From contig OX235272.1 in the NCBI GenBank assembly GCA_944472155.2, positions 98,648,020-98,712,019 of the forward strand: a stretch of DNA of 64,000 nt, given 5' to 3'. The DNA comes from Trichobilharzia szidati. Its lineage: Eukaryota; Platyhelminthes; Trematoda; Strigeidida; Schistosomatidae. A program made the translations under genes and the position numbers. The notes beneath the pieces are model-generated. The model searched no databases. It was not told the DNA's origin and saw only the letters and a program-made list of their open reading frames with translations. Below are positions 51,101 through 55,389 of this stretch, one piece after another (the first letter of the stretch is position 1; each line of letters begins with the position of its first letter).

Positions 51101-52260
51101 ATTGCAATCTATTATTCTTTCGTACACAAGCATATATATGTATATATATTACAGGAACAAGAACAAACGGCTACTGAAGAACGAGTATTTGCTGATCGTG
51201 TTGCCCATGTGGATTGTTGTATTGTACGCATTATGAAAACACGTAAAACTATTGATCACAATTCATTGTTATCAGAGGTCTACAAACAATTACAATTTCC
51301 GCTTAAAGTAAGTTAACTCAGTTTATTTTAAAGCATGAAATGAAACCTTTAAATGTATATTAGACCAATTGATTACAAACGATTTAATTTTGCTGACCGA
51401 TTATTATTTCCAAGTGTGGATCAAGCGAATTAACTAGGAGTTTATTCGTTACATATCTGTTTATCTTCATTGGCAATCTCACAATCGGTAACTGCTAAGT
51501 TGCTTCTCAGTTTTGTTTTCAATTTAGATGTCAGTTAGGGAACCACTGAAAATTTGGGAATACTGGATAGTTGTTTCGTTCCATCTTGGAAACTTTTGGT
51601 AATAAGCACCCATCATCCACTAGGTATCAAAGTTATTCTGTGAAGGATTTCAGCAACAATTCATGTTTATTAAATGTCCGTTTAGAAAGTTTTCCCTGCT
51701 TCGGCATGATTTGCCATTTGTGTTGCATATCTGGTATGGATTTGAGCGTTGCAGAGAAAGTAAAGGAACATAGGATAATACCGAAATAAAGAAGGGAAGC
51801 AATATCGTAGAAAATAGAATGATTGGTGCTAACTAATCTGTTATCTTAAATGGACTAGACAGAACTGAACTCATTAAAGTACATTGACTTACTTGAATGA
51901 TCTATTAAATCAGATTTTAGTGACTATACCTATTATGTCACATTATTTCTCGAGCGCTGGAATGCAAGCGTTATGACTGCGTATTGCTGAGGTGTTCCAA
52001 GCAAGAACGAAATAGCTGTTCAGTACTTCGTGGTTTTCAGTGGTTTTGGAACAGAAGTCAATGCGTAGTCAAAACTGAAATATATCGTATTAATGATCAC
52101 AACCTTATTTTAATGTTATTACTCAGTTTTTCTCATCCATTTGTCTTTTATTTTACGTTTATAGGCAAGTGATGTGAAGAAACGTATTGAAAATTTAATT
52201 GACCGTGATTATATGAAAAGAGATGCTAGTAATGCTGCCACGTATCATTATGTCTCCTAG
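26156..52260 (+). CDS. CUL4: Cullin-4, C-terminal 596 residues over nine exons (5' exons not found)
   Basis: Scaffold of CRL4 (DDB1-cullin-4-RBX1) ubiquitin ligases. Joined exons: 26156-26318, 28002-28646, 30476-30614, 33228-33412, 34303-34416, 39360-39557, 42996-43094, 51155-51307 and 52165-52260. All introns are GT-AG and reading phase is kept across every junction. The product aligns from about the second cullin repeat to the stop with animal CUL4A/CUL4B and carries landmarks such as [51 protein letters not shown], the neddylation segment [10 protein letters not shown] and the C-terminal winged helix ending YHYVS. Human CUL4A is 759 residues, so about 150-160 N-terminal residues (the DDB1-binding first cullin repeat) are missing. 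The first exon starts with the last base of a split codon, so an upstream exon must exist. Introns range from 857 to 8060 bases and are full of mobile elements. Confidence 0.93.
26319..28001 (+). other. Cullin-4 intron after exon a
   Basis: 1683 bases. Holds the 41 bp perfect hairpin at 27176-27262 and a weak tRNA-like B-box on the minus strand near 27750. Nothing else recognised. Confidence 0.8.
27176..27262. repeat. Perfect 41 bp inverted repeat with 5-base loop
   Basis: Arms 27176-27216 and 27222-27262 are exact reverse complements, with loop AATAA. The words TCTTAACCATTT stand on both sides (27165-27176 and about 27287-27298). Transcribed as part of the cullin-4 intron it would fold into a long unbroken hairpin. 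Confidence 0.95.
28002..28646 (+). CDS. CUL4: Cullin-4 exon b
   Basis: 645 bp, 215 codons, phase 0 at both ends. Acceptor TTTTTATTCAG, donor AAA|GTAAGT. Encodes [10 protein letters not shown] through [23 protein letters not shown] and [12 protein letters not shown] to EELDKLMDK. It covers cullin repeats 2 and 3 and leads into the cullin homology domain. Confidence 0.95.
28695..29490 (+). repeat. CR1-like 3' fragment in a cullin-4 intron
   Basis: Shares, in worn form, the C-terminal reverse transcriptase region and 3' end of CR1 copy 1 (compare 2415-2760): words such as TCTCCTTGCATCTC and AGACTGTATGCT recur in the same order. It ends near 29490 with ATTGTTATTATTTG and an AATAAATAA string. Heavily 5'-truncated, same strand as the gene. 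Confidence 0.6.
30476..30614 (+). CDS. CUL4: Cullin-4 exon c
   Basis: 139 bp. Acceptor TTAATTTCAG, donor G|GTGAGT. Encodes [20 protein letters not shown], then [20 protein letters not shown] and LSKLKQ. This is the most conserved part of the cullin homology domain, where the RBX1 RING partner binds in known structures. Ends one base into a Glu codon completed by the next exon. Confidence 0.95.
31365..31610 (+). mobile_element. tRNA-derived SINE (intron copy)
   Basis: Has a B-box-like GGTTCGAATCC (about 31421-31431), then a tail CACCTACTGAGGTGTGGGCA and a Ser/Leu-tRNA-like spacing. The rest (to about 31610) is unlike the SmAlpha-type copies, so this is another SINE family. It lies in the cullin-4 intron 30615-33227. 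Confidence 0.4.
31611..33227 (+). other. Rest of cullin-4 intron after exon c
   Basis: AT-rich sequence. The part at 31615-31920 is open on both strands, but without known motifs. No gene supported. Confidence 0.5.
33228..33412 (+). CDS. CUL4: Cullin-4 exon d
   Basis: 185 bp. Acceptor GTAATATTTCAG, donor GAA|GTGAGT. Completes the split Glu and continues [20 protein letters not shown] to [18 protein letters not shown]. Corresponds to the HECGAAFTSKLEGMF region of human cullin-4. The linker after ASWPPYP is cullin-4-like in length. Confidence 0.93.
33490..33720 (+). mobile_element. tRNA-derived SINE-like repeat
   Basis: Contains GTGAGTTCAAATCCTG (worn B-box) at about 33550-33565 after a GGCTCAAGCACC A-box-like word. 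Tail CACAATAAGTGTACCTCATA. Low-copy evidence within this window. Confidence 0.35.
34303..34416 (+). CDS. CUL4: Cullin-4 exon e
   Basis: 114 bp, 38 codons. Acceptor AAATATTTGTAG, donor ACA|GTAAGT. Encodes [20 protein letters not shown] and the following [18 protein letters not shown], which matches the FYLGKHSGRKLQWQ-type segment of animal cullin-4. Confidence 0.93.
34630..34750 (-). mobile_element. tRNA-derived SINE head (minus)
   Basis: The reverse complement has GATGGCTTAGGAACTAGG (A-box side) and GGTTCGAATCCCGATCC, a full consensus B-box of an RNA polymerase III promoter. Lies in the cullin-4 intron 34417-39359. Confidence 0.5.
35000..35770 (-). mobile_element. RTE (SR2-like) 3' fragment
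   Basis: On the minus strand it reads as the last ~170 codons and 3' untranslated region of the element at 43635-47382: RRLRR-type region, then [36 protein letters not shown] and the [17 protein letters not shown] C-terminus. Several indels. The 3' end is near 35000. Like the other RTE copies in this gene it is antisense to cullin-4. Confidence 0.75.
35838..37640 (+). pseudogene. Penelope-like reverse transcriptase, interrupted
   Basis: Begins with a PLE N-terminal signature ([27 protein letters not shown]), then [13 protein letters not shown] with the first catalytic Asp, and [20 protein letters not shown], the A-x-GSPLG motif with Gly to Cys. It is interrupted at about 36655-36960 by other repeat sequence. 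It resumes with a broken [12 protein letters not shown], where the Y-DD box has lost its first Asp, then [42 protein letters not shown] and [11 protein letters not shown] reverse transcriptases are related to telomerase reverse transcriptase. Internal stops and frameshifts make it inactive. No GIY-YIG domain follows on this strand. Confidence 0.75.
36655..36960. repeat. LTR-like interspersed repeat inside the PLE
   Basis: Starts with CCTGTCGCCACTTTGTTATGA. Very similar starts are seen at 47745 (CCTGTCGCCAATTTGTTATGA) and near 53585. The words TTCACTGAGCCACG and ATTGTTCTTAT recur in the 47745 copy. This suggests remains of an LTR whose 5' end is TGTTATGA. It is about 300 bases and splits the PLE reverse transcriptase. 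No duplication of target seen. Confidence 0.4.
37688..38170 (-). mobile_element. PLE-derived unit with 69 bp terminal inverted repeats
   Basis: Arms 37688-37756 and 38102-38170 are reverse complements with one mismatch in 69. Between them the minus strand codes for a PLE GIY-YIG C-terminus (37781-38077): [29 protein letters not shown] and [13 protein letters not shown]. The catalytic GIY-YIG half is absent. The unit sits directly after the + strand PLE reverse transcriptase and in opposite orientation. Confidence 0.7.
38510..38845 (-). mobile_element. RTE (SR2-like) 3' end
   Basis: About 335 bases matching the 3' end of the RTE at 43635-47382: last codons ([18 protein letters not shown]) plus the untranslated region with GTGCTACATGGAGTGTGG on the minus strand. 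Truncated at TGAAATCCACAACAG. Confidence 0.75.
39360..39557 (+). CDS. CUL4: Cullin-4 exon f
   Basis: 198 bp, 66 codons, phase 0. Acceptor TTTTACTAG, donor GCC|GTGAGT. Encodes [40 protein letters not shown] and [20 protein letters not shown] to LLKNPA, matching the KKELQVSLFQTLVLLMFN segment of human cullin-4. Confidence 0.95.
39745..39920 (-). mobile_element. SmAlpha-like SINE, minus member of an inverted pair
   Basis: Reverse complement shows A-box-like TGGCTCAATGG, B-box-like GGTTCAAATCC, the hammerhead-like block and the 3' end GATGTCAGCTCATGATGA. Lies head to head with the next entry in the intron 39558-42995. Confidence 0.75.
39921..40165 (+). mobile_element. SmAlpha-like SINE, plus member of an inverted pair
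   Basis: A-box TGGCTCAATGG at 40003-40013 and a perfect B-box GGTTCGAATCC at 40047-40057 give an intact-looking internal polymerase III promoter. A degenerate hammerhead block (about 40065-40118) follows: stem II GTCC...GGAA, GAAA and CAGTAC are present, but the 5' core is changed to ATGAAGA. 3' end GATGTCAGCTCATGATGA. Confidence 0.8.
41190..41335 (+). mobile_element. SmAlpha-like SINE, 5'-truncated
   Basis: Has GGTTCGAACTCC (B-box), then GTACTG and CAGTAC as stem I, a paired stem II (GTCC/GGGC), and GAAAC, but the 5' catalytic core CTGANGA is replaced by AAGAAAA, so it should not cleave. The tRNA-like head upstream of 41190 is missing or scrambled. Confidence 0.65.
42114..42166. repeat. (AT)n microsatellite
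   Basis: An uninterrupted AT run of about 53 bases in the cullin-4 intron before exon g. Confidence 0.95.
42441..42722 (-). other. Unrecognised 93-codon ORF
   Basis: Minus-strand frame with a Lys- and Ser-rich composition starting [15 protein letters not shown]. No motif recognised; possibly a retroelement ORF1 piece. Confidence 0.2.
42996..43094 (+). CDS. CUL4: Cullin-4 exon g
   Basis: 99 bp, 33 codons. Acceptor CCATTCCAG, donor ACT|GTAAGT. Encodes [20 protein letters not shown], then [13 protein letters not shown], matching FKHKLFRIKINQIQMKET of human cullin-4. Confidence 0.94.
43280..43450 (+). mobile_element. tRNA-Gly-like SINE (plus copy)
   Basis: GTGGTTCAGTGGTAGGAAGA (A-box region) and GCGTTCGATTCCCGACC (B-box), followed by the tail ACTCCTAAACCTCATTTAG shared with the minus copy at 25685-25835. 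Located just left of the RTE insertion in the same intron. Confidence 0.6.
43621..43634. repeat. Target-site duplication of the RTE, left copy
   Basis: GAATATACCTATTT, identical to 47383-47396. Confidence 0.9.
43821..44830 (-). pseudogene. RTE reverse transcriptase, C-terminal part (two frameshifts)
   Basis: Continuation of the ORF at 44787-47072. After a frameshift near 44830, one frame gives [20 protein letters not shown], then [16 protein letters not shown] (motif B) and stops at DLEYAETI. The YADD box is split by two extra bases near 44645. The frame then resumes as [13 protein letters not shown] and runs to 43821 through [19 protein letters not shown] and [15 protein letters not shown] to the terminal RRCIHSL. 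The last part is the long C-terminal domain typical of RTE elements. Confidence 0.85.
44787..47072 (-). CDS. RTE ORF: endonuclease and N-terminal reverse transcriptase
   Basis: 761 codons. Residues about 95-330 form the APE-type endonuclease: [16 protein letters not shown] (Asn), VSETRIQD (Glu), [17 protein letters not shown], and IDHIAIS/DTDHALV at the end. Then a helical linker, and from about 590 the reverse transcriptase: [57 protein letters not shown], and the palm motif [19 protein letters not shown] with the first catalytic Asp. The frame ends shortly after, at [11 protein letters not shown], because of a frameshift near 44830. The first in-frame Met is used as start; the true start may lie further upstream. 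The protein nicks DNA and copies its own RNA in the nucleus. Confidence 0.9.
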   Translation of the reverse strand: MCDRPQAVVPWALRSRNQLPRCGQPGSNNRPHNPKCTRNLSIPHSPLSSSSSLLSYLPSTNATPLLDGPSLPLHSVCTDNDGSQKTTIDSLLKPRHQFHIGAFNVRTLCQIGQQASLAKTVTSRAIDVCCVSETRIQDPSVVIHLTPPGQQDESAKFTLRVLGDAMARSRGLAGVGIAWSTRAEKTLLDWIPVDTRMCAVRLNGSVKRRKDCTTRRCLFVISAYAPTDCSSDETKDEFYQKLSSLLRKAKRSDIVVLAGDFNAQVGKLCQSEKNVGGTYGIPCQRTDNGDRLLQFCSDNHLFLVSTNFKHKERHCLTWRPPSSNQRWTQIDHIAISYRWRGSVGDCRSFWNTCVDTDHALVRARVCLRLNGRRKQLAVNPSRPQLDQETKSLFEEELAKHISEFDSRTHPEEAWKNIQSAIDTAVKGVNKVNPKVSKNHWILTASSELIDASSEFNEERKLHKRKLTKSLRKDREQWWLTKAKEMEKASAIGNTRQLFRLIRETGGKRQMISETISEKNGTIISSQDRRLERWKEHYEEQFNWPTATLNLPDIQHLPEWDIDTGPPSLTEVTEAVTNLKQGKAVGPDGLTPEVFKYGGDSLLSALTEVLGSVWESEEVPSGWCKSLIIPIYNKGDKSSCDNHRGISLTNIVSKILGSIILRRLSGARETQTRENQAGLRPGRGCIDHIFTLRQILEHRHSYRRPTIIIFLDLKAAFDSVDREVLWRCLAVKGMPRKYSALIKALMQPGEGLWRVVIRSGDD
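47073..47358 (-). other. RTE 5' region with small overlapping ORF
   Basis: A 97-codon frame (47358-47065) begins a few bases inside the element's 5' end and overlaps the start of the main ORF. It has no motif I know. It may be a leader ORF of the RTE. Confidence 0.35.
47383..47396. repeat. Target-site duplication of the RTE, right copy
   Basis: GAATATACCTATTT, identical to 43621-43634. Confidence 0.9.
47745..48070. repeat. LTR-like interspersed repeat
   Basis: Begins CCTGTCGCCAATTTGTTATGA and shares further words with 36655-36960 (TTCACTGAGCCACG, GTGACTGT and ATTGTTCTTAT). Probably a worn solo LTR of a gypsy-type element; the exact ends are unclear. Confidence 0.4.
48071..49408 (+). other. 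Intron sequence, nothing recognised
   Basis: Part of the 8 kb cullin-4 intron. Small open frames without motifs. Confidence 0.5.
49602..50240 (-). CDS. PLE C-terminal ORF with GIY-YIG domain, left arm
   Basis: Reads on the minus strand from the centre outward: a thumb-region helix ([20 protein letters not shown]), [18 protein letters not shown], a linker ending in INTIYKINC, then the GIY-YIG nuclease with [20 protein letters not shown] and [15 protein letters not shown], and the C-terminal [12 protein letters not shown]. This matches the end of PLE proteins. The reverse transcriptase core is absent, so it is 5'-truncated. Stop at 49602. The frame also runs into the spacer up to 50300, but that part is antisense of the other arm. 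Confidence 0.85.
   Translation of the reverse strand: MFKRVQTHCSTPELKRMEEKYLQTVFKKNGYPQNFIKKCLKSNQNTNKKPSSKTTRKFILPYMRNISEIIARILKPLDIDIAHKPVKSPNSILCKPKDPTEKGDKINTIYKINCMNCNKHYIGQSGRPLRIRIQEHKSAVKRHDMYSLVSMHADYYGHQFDWDHVKILNRGNTKSAREFLEAWYSSENAINKHVNIDEIYQLIKSKSGDQKV
50277..50915 (+). CDS. PLE C-terminal ORF with GIY-YIG domain, right arm
   Basis: Mirror copy of the left-arm ORF on the + strand. It differs by Leu for Pro in [10 protein letters not shown] and Asp for Asn in [11 protein letters not shown]. The conserved YIG, the following Arg residues and the downstream Glu-containing helix are intact, so the nuclease domain looks undamaged although the reverse transcriptase is missing. Stop at 50915. 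Confidence 0.85.
   Translation: MFKRVQTHCSTPELKRMEEKYLQTVFKKNGYPQNFIKKCLKSNQNTNKKPSSKTTRKFILPYMRNISEIIARILKPLDIDIAHKPVKSPNSILCKPKDPTEKGDKINTIYKINCMNCNKHYIGQSGRLLRIRIQEHKSAVKRHDMYSLVSMHADYYGHQFDWDHVKILNRGNTKSAREFLEAWYSSENAINKHVDIDEIYQLIKSKSGDQKV
51155..51307 (+). CDS. CUL4: Cullin-4 exon h, with the neddylation site
   Basis: 153 bp, 51 codons. Acceptor TATATATTACAG, donor AAA|GTAAGT. Encodes [20 protein letters not shown], then [20 protein letters not shown] and [11 protein letters not shown]. The Lys of RIMK (51236-51238) is the expected NEDD8 attachment site that switches cullin ligases on. Human counterpart AAIVRIMKMRKTL. Confidence 0.95.
51530..51640 (-). mobile_element. SmAlpha-like SINE remnant (minus)
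   Basis: Worn reverse copy: GATGTCAGTTAGGGAACCAC, CTGGATAGTTGTTTCGT and CACCCATC match the SINE at 39745-39920 in order. The tRNA-like head is lost. Confidence 0.5.
51940..52070 (+). mobile_element. SmAlpha-like SINE remnant (plus)
   Basis: Worn copy with AAGAACGAAATAGCTGTTCA and GTACTTCGTGGTTTTCAGTGG, corresponding to the hammerhead 3' half and tail of the other copies. In the last cullin-4 intron. Confidence 0.45.
52165..52260 (+). CDS. CUL4: Cullin-4 terminal exon i
   Basis: 96 bp including the TAG stop at 52258-52260. Acceptor ACGTTTATAG. Encodes [20 protein letters not shown], then [11 protein letters not shown]. This is the C-terminal winged-helix end shared by cullins (human: KKRIESLIDRDYMERD and NQYHYVA). 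Confidence 0.95.
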   Translation, partial: ASDVKKRIENLIDRDYMKRDASNAATYHYVS

Positions 52261-52479
52261 TTGATGAAATAGGTTTGTCTACTCCAAAACTTTCATCTTC
52301 CTAAGTTTCCCTTCTTTTAATTATTTTCCCCCAATAGAGACACCGCATATGTGTATATGTGAAGGAAGAAGTCTAATGACAGGAAATCACACTTATACAC
52401 TTTTTCTCATTTCAAGTTATTAGTTAACTTCATTTCTCTTACATTAACTAACTAACATAAGTTGATGTATTTCGAAATG

Positions 52480-52485
52480 AATAAA
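52480..52485 (+). terminator. Polyadenylation signal of cullin-4
   Basis: AATAAA about 220 bases after the stop, followed by a T/GT-rich stretch (TGTTCCTTTTGTGTGTTC). No better signal lies closer. Confidence 0.6.
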
Positions 52486-53224
52486 AAATTACTGTTCCTT
52501 TTGTGTGTTCTTGTTATGTACAGCAGATTTTATCAAATTAACTTACACTATTCACTTTGTTTTTTTATCATGCAAATCTTTCATATTCATGTCATTACTA
52601 TTTTTTTTTCTTGAAAAAAGAAAGTAAGATGAGTTCGCTTGCCTGTTCGACGATGTTTTGTATGGTAGATAACTGTACTGCCTAAATTTGAATTTTTATG
52701 AAGTAAATTATCTGTGTGTTCAGTCATTTTATTGCTTAGGATGTTCTGTTTATCGCAAATGAAACAAGATAGAGAGTTAGACACGAACTTTTATAGAAAA
52801 TCTATACATTTCAACCGATATTTGGATTTCGGCTCAGTTCACTGTATTTCATTGAAAATAGGATTAGTGCGATGTTTAAACGATAGATTAACGGCAGAAG
52901 ACAAGAGACTTAGTAACGGACCTTTTATTAACGAAAAGAACATAATGTTTGTACATTTTCAGCCACATTTAAGGTCAGTGGATAATAAACTGTTCTAATT
53001 GGTTGCCGATTTACCGAAGGTTAAACCTTCTGGCTAAAAGTTGTCCAATGAGAGTATTTCCCGACCATGACGTAAACTAAATCCAGACCTGAGGGATAAA
53101 CGCTTCTACATCTACAGTCACTCACGTAAAATGTTTTCGATTTTGGCTGCTTCCTATAAGTCTGCGTCTGCATACTACTGGTAAATCTTGTCAATAGCTC
53201 CCGCCGTGATAGGGCTGCTGCTGG
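52486..53224. other. Intergenic stretch downstream of cullin-4
   Basis: 52990-53060 shares words with the LTR-like repeat at 36655/47745 (TGTTCTAATTGGTTGCCGAT). Otherwise nothing recognised. Confidence 0.35.
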
Positions 53225-53540
53225 ATTCAACATAGAACTTGGCACCGAGGTGCAGCAGTTCGAGTTGCCACGTTCCAAATAGCACACAAAGGTAGACAGG
53301 AAAATGAGTGAAGAGAATCAATAGAATTTAGATAAGTATAAGAGTGAAACAGAATGAGTAATGGTAGAAAGGCATATGAAGGTTAAAGAGACTGAATACA
53401 TCTGCCCCATTGACAACGATTTTGAGCCATGTCACCTATTGTCTCCAGCCATTGATTCTTAGAGTCCCGAGGACCCCAACCCGGAAGTCTGCATCTCCCT
53501 ACCTGACTCAGTTTAACTGTCAGGGATTTCATGGCCGTGA
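53225..53540 (-). mobile_element. RTE (SR2-like) 3' end
   Basis: On the minus strand it codes for the last residues of the RTE ORF ([20 protein letters not shown] and WGRCIQSL) and continues into the 3' end. The untranslated region diverges more than in the other copies. Confidence 0.7.
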
Positions 53541-54473
53541 TAGGGCGAAAACTAAATAATGCCAAAGCAATAGGATTCAACTCCTGTCCAACTAGTTTGT
53601 TATGATACTGAATGTTTCAAAGATTCCCATATGATAATCATAATGGAATAAATTCTTCACTTGGAAATGACACAGTCTAAGGTGAGAAATCACCACACTT
53701 TCCTATGAAAACCGAAATTAATATCTAGTGTGGTTGATACCACAAATGAGATGGCAGTCAAGAAAGTAAGCGAAATAGCATGGTACTGTATACTGCCGAT
53801 TGATTGATTGATTGATATAATTATTTGGGGACTACTCATACAAAACAGTATTAGTTCTAGTCGTGATAAACATTCCTTGGAATTAGTAGTTTTTATCGTC
53901 CATTAGGTAATCTGATAATAAGCTAGTCTGTATAATGTAGCATACAGCTTTTAATAGGCGATTACTTAGAAATGTTTATTTTGATACATAATGCTATTAA
54001 CAGAAGTTAAGGAATCTGAAATGATATAGACATCTAGTTGACGTATTATTGAGATAAGCAGGTATTGTCAGCAAGGATTAAATGTATTATGAAAATCTGG
54101 TTCATGATAGGATTTCAACCAGCAGTCTATGAATTATTAGTTCAGCCCTCTGCTAGCTGAGCTGCGAAAGTTAGCTACTAATCAGATCACCCACCAAAGA
54201 CGATGTCAGATATCTTCACTATCAATAAACAATATATGTCATCTAACTTTTATGTATCACTACGACCTCATAAACTCTGCGGTTACATATTATAACCTTC
54301 CGCATCTATTTCTCCTTAAATAATCAATGAGTATCTCCTACTCTTTCTCAACACTCAGATTTGATAGAGTAGTAGTACACGAAAATTTGACAAGTGAATC
54401 AAATTTGTTTATCTTTCAACTTCTCAGTTAGTTAACGGTAGTAACTTCTGTAAAAGTAAATTTCGAGTCCAGC
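53541..54473. other. Unassigned stretch
   Basis: A GTTTGTTATGATACTGAATG word at 53598 resembles the LTR-like repeat starts. A worn tRNA-like B-box stands on the minus strand near 54110. No gene supported. Confidence 0.35.
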
Positions 54474-54681
54474 TGATATAGGGCCAGGCTGGAAAAGAGC
54501 TATCGGCAGTCAAGCGAAAACATGGCACCAGTCAATAAAATCTACAACAGTTAGTCTAAGCCACGTAGGAAGGTGTAGACTTCCTGGTTGGGGTCCTGGA
54601 GACGGTAAAAACCAATGGTTGGAAACAATTGGTGACATGGCTCAAAATCATTCTCAGTGGAGCAGACGCATCCACTCCTTG
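54474..54681 (+). mobile_element. RTE (SR2-like) fragment, left half of a split copy
   Basis: Codes for the end of the RTE ORF ([22 protein letters not shown], then [19 protein letters not shown] and SQWSRRIHSL). It breaks off at CACTCCTTG where the BEL LTR starts. The match continues at 62272 with CCTTGTAACTCATG. This shows that the LTR element inserted into this older copy. Confidence 0.85.
54677..54681. repeat. Target-site duplication of the BEL element, left copy
   Basis: CCTTG, repeated at 62272-62276. The uninterrupted RTE reads CTCCTTGTAACTC, so the 5 bases were duplicated at insertion. Confidence 0.9.
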
Positions 54682-55077
54682 TGTAGGATTATTTTTGTCC
54701 TACAGATTTAGTCCTTCCTCAATACTGACGATACAGAGTCTCGGCTTAGCTATAGTTAAAACAGAATAACTTGACTTTAACTTTATCTGTTTCTAAAACA
54801 TAAAATAAATCATAAAATTACACCAAGAAAAATGTACAAATCCACCGTCATTACAAAAAACGGACAAAAACGTACCGAACAGTATTGAAGGTACGGACAA
54901 AATGAACAGTCAATTAATTACATGTATATGCAAGTAGAGTGACAGACAAAAAAGAACATTCAAGGTCACCATCACGTGGTGTGAGTTACATTAATTGGCC
55001 AATAATCGCGACAAAAAAGGTCACATAATATTGATTGGCTGCTTATCATACAGTCTATCTATCTTTTGCGATTAACA
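54682..55077 (-). repeat. BEL element 3' LTR
   Basis: 396 bp. On the + strand it starts TGTAGGATTA and ends GCGATTAACA, so on the coding strand it runs TG...CA. The pol stop codon TAA is formed by the first bases of this LTR, and a short purine run (CGGGGAG) stands just before it as a possible polypurine tract. Confidence 0.93.
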
Positions 55078-55389
55078 CTCCCCGCGAACGATCACCACGT
55101 TGACCTTTCGTACGCTTCTTATATCTTGTTCCATTTCTTGAGTTGAAGTTTTCAAACAAACTGTCCTGACGTGGCCATCTTGGTCATAGTACATCTGCTT
55201 AACTATAGCCTTTCGCCAGAGACCTCTCTGTGTGTCAGCACTGTTAACTAAGACGAGATCATCAGGTTGTAGGTTGTGCTTTATATCCAACCACTTAGAT
55301 CTTGTTTGCAGCATCAGAAGATATCCACGTAGCCATTTATGCCAGAGCAAATCAGTCAAATATTTTGGAAGTAGTTGACTATAGTGTTG
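55072..55389 (-). CDS. BEL/Pao integrase C-terminal domain (remnant)
   Basis: About 105 residues starting near HYSQLLPKYLTDLLWHKW and including LQTRSKWLDIKHNLQPDDLV, LVNSADTQRGLWRKAIVKQ and the end VRTVCLKTSTQEM. This is the DUF5641-type domain at the C-terminus of BEL/Pao integrases. The zinc-binding HHCC and the DDE catalytic core are not present. It follows the captured DPP3 part in the same frame (ORF 55072-55635), with the junction at about 55390. The stop lies in the LTR. Confidence 0.85.
   Translation of the reverse strand, partial: QHYSQLLPKYLTDLLWHKWLRGYLLMLQTRSKWLDIKHNLQPDDLVLVNSADTQRGLWRKAIVKQMYYDQDGHVRTVCLKTSTQEMEQDIRSVRKVNVVIVRGEC

Larger units (their letters stand above)
49409..51107. 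repeat. 1.7 kb near-perfect palindrome made of two PLE copies
   Basis: Arms 49409-50245 and 50272-51107 are reverse complements around a 26 base spacer (50246-50271), centred at 50258. I noticed only two base differences by comparing the coded proteins (a Pro/Leu and an Asn/Asp change), plus edge decay. Each arm holds the GIY-YIG end of a Penelope-like element and its 3' untranslated tail, in head-to-head arrangement with tails pointing outward. The right end is only 47 bases before cullin-4 exon h. Confidence 0.95.
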
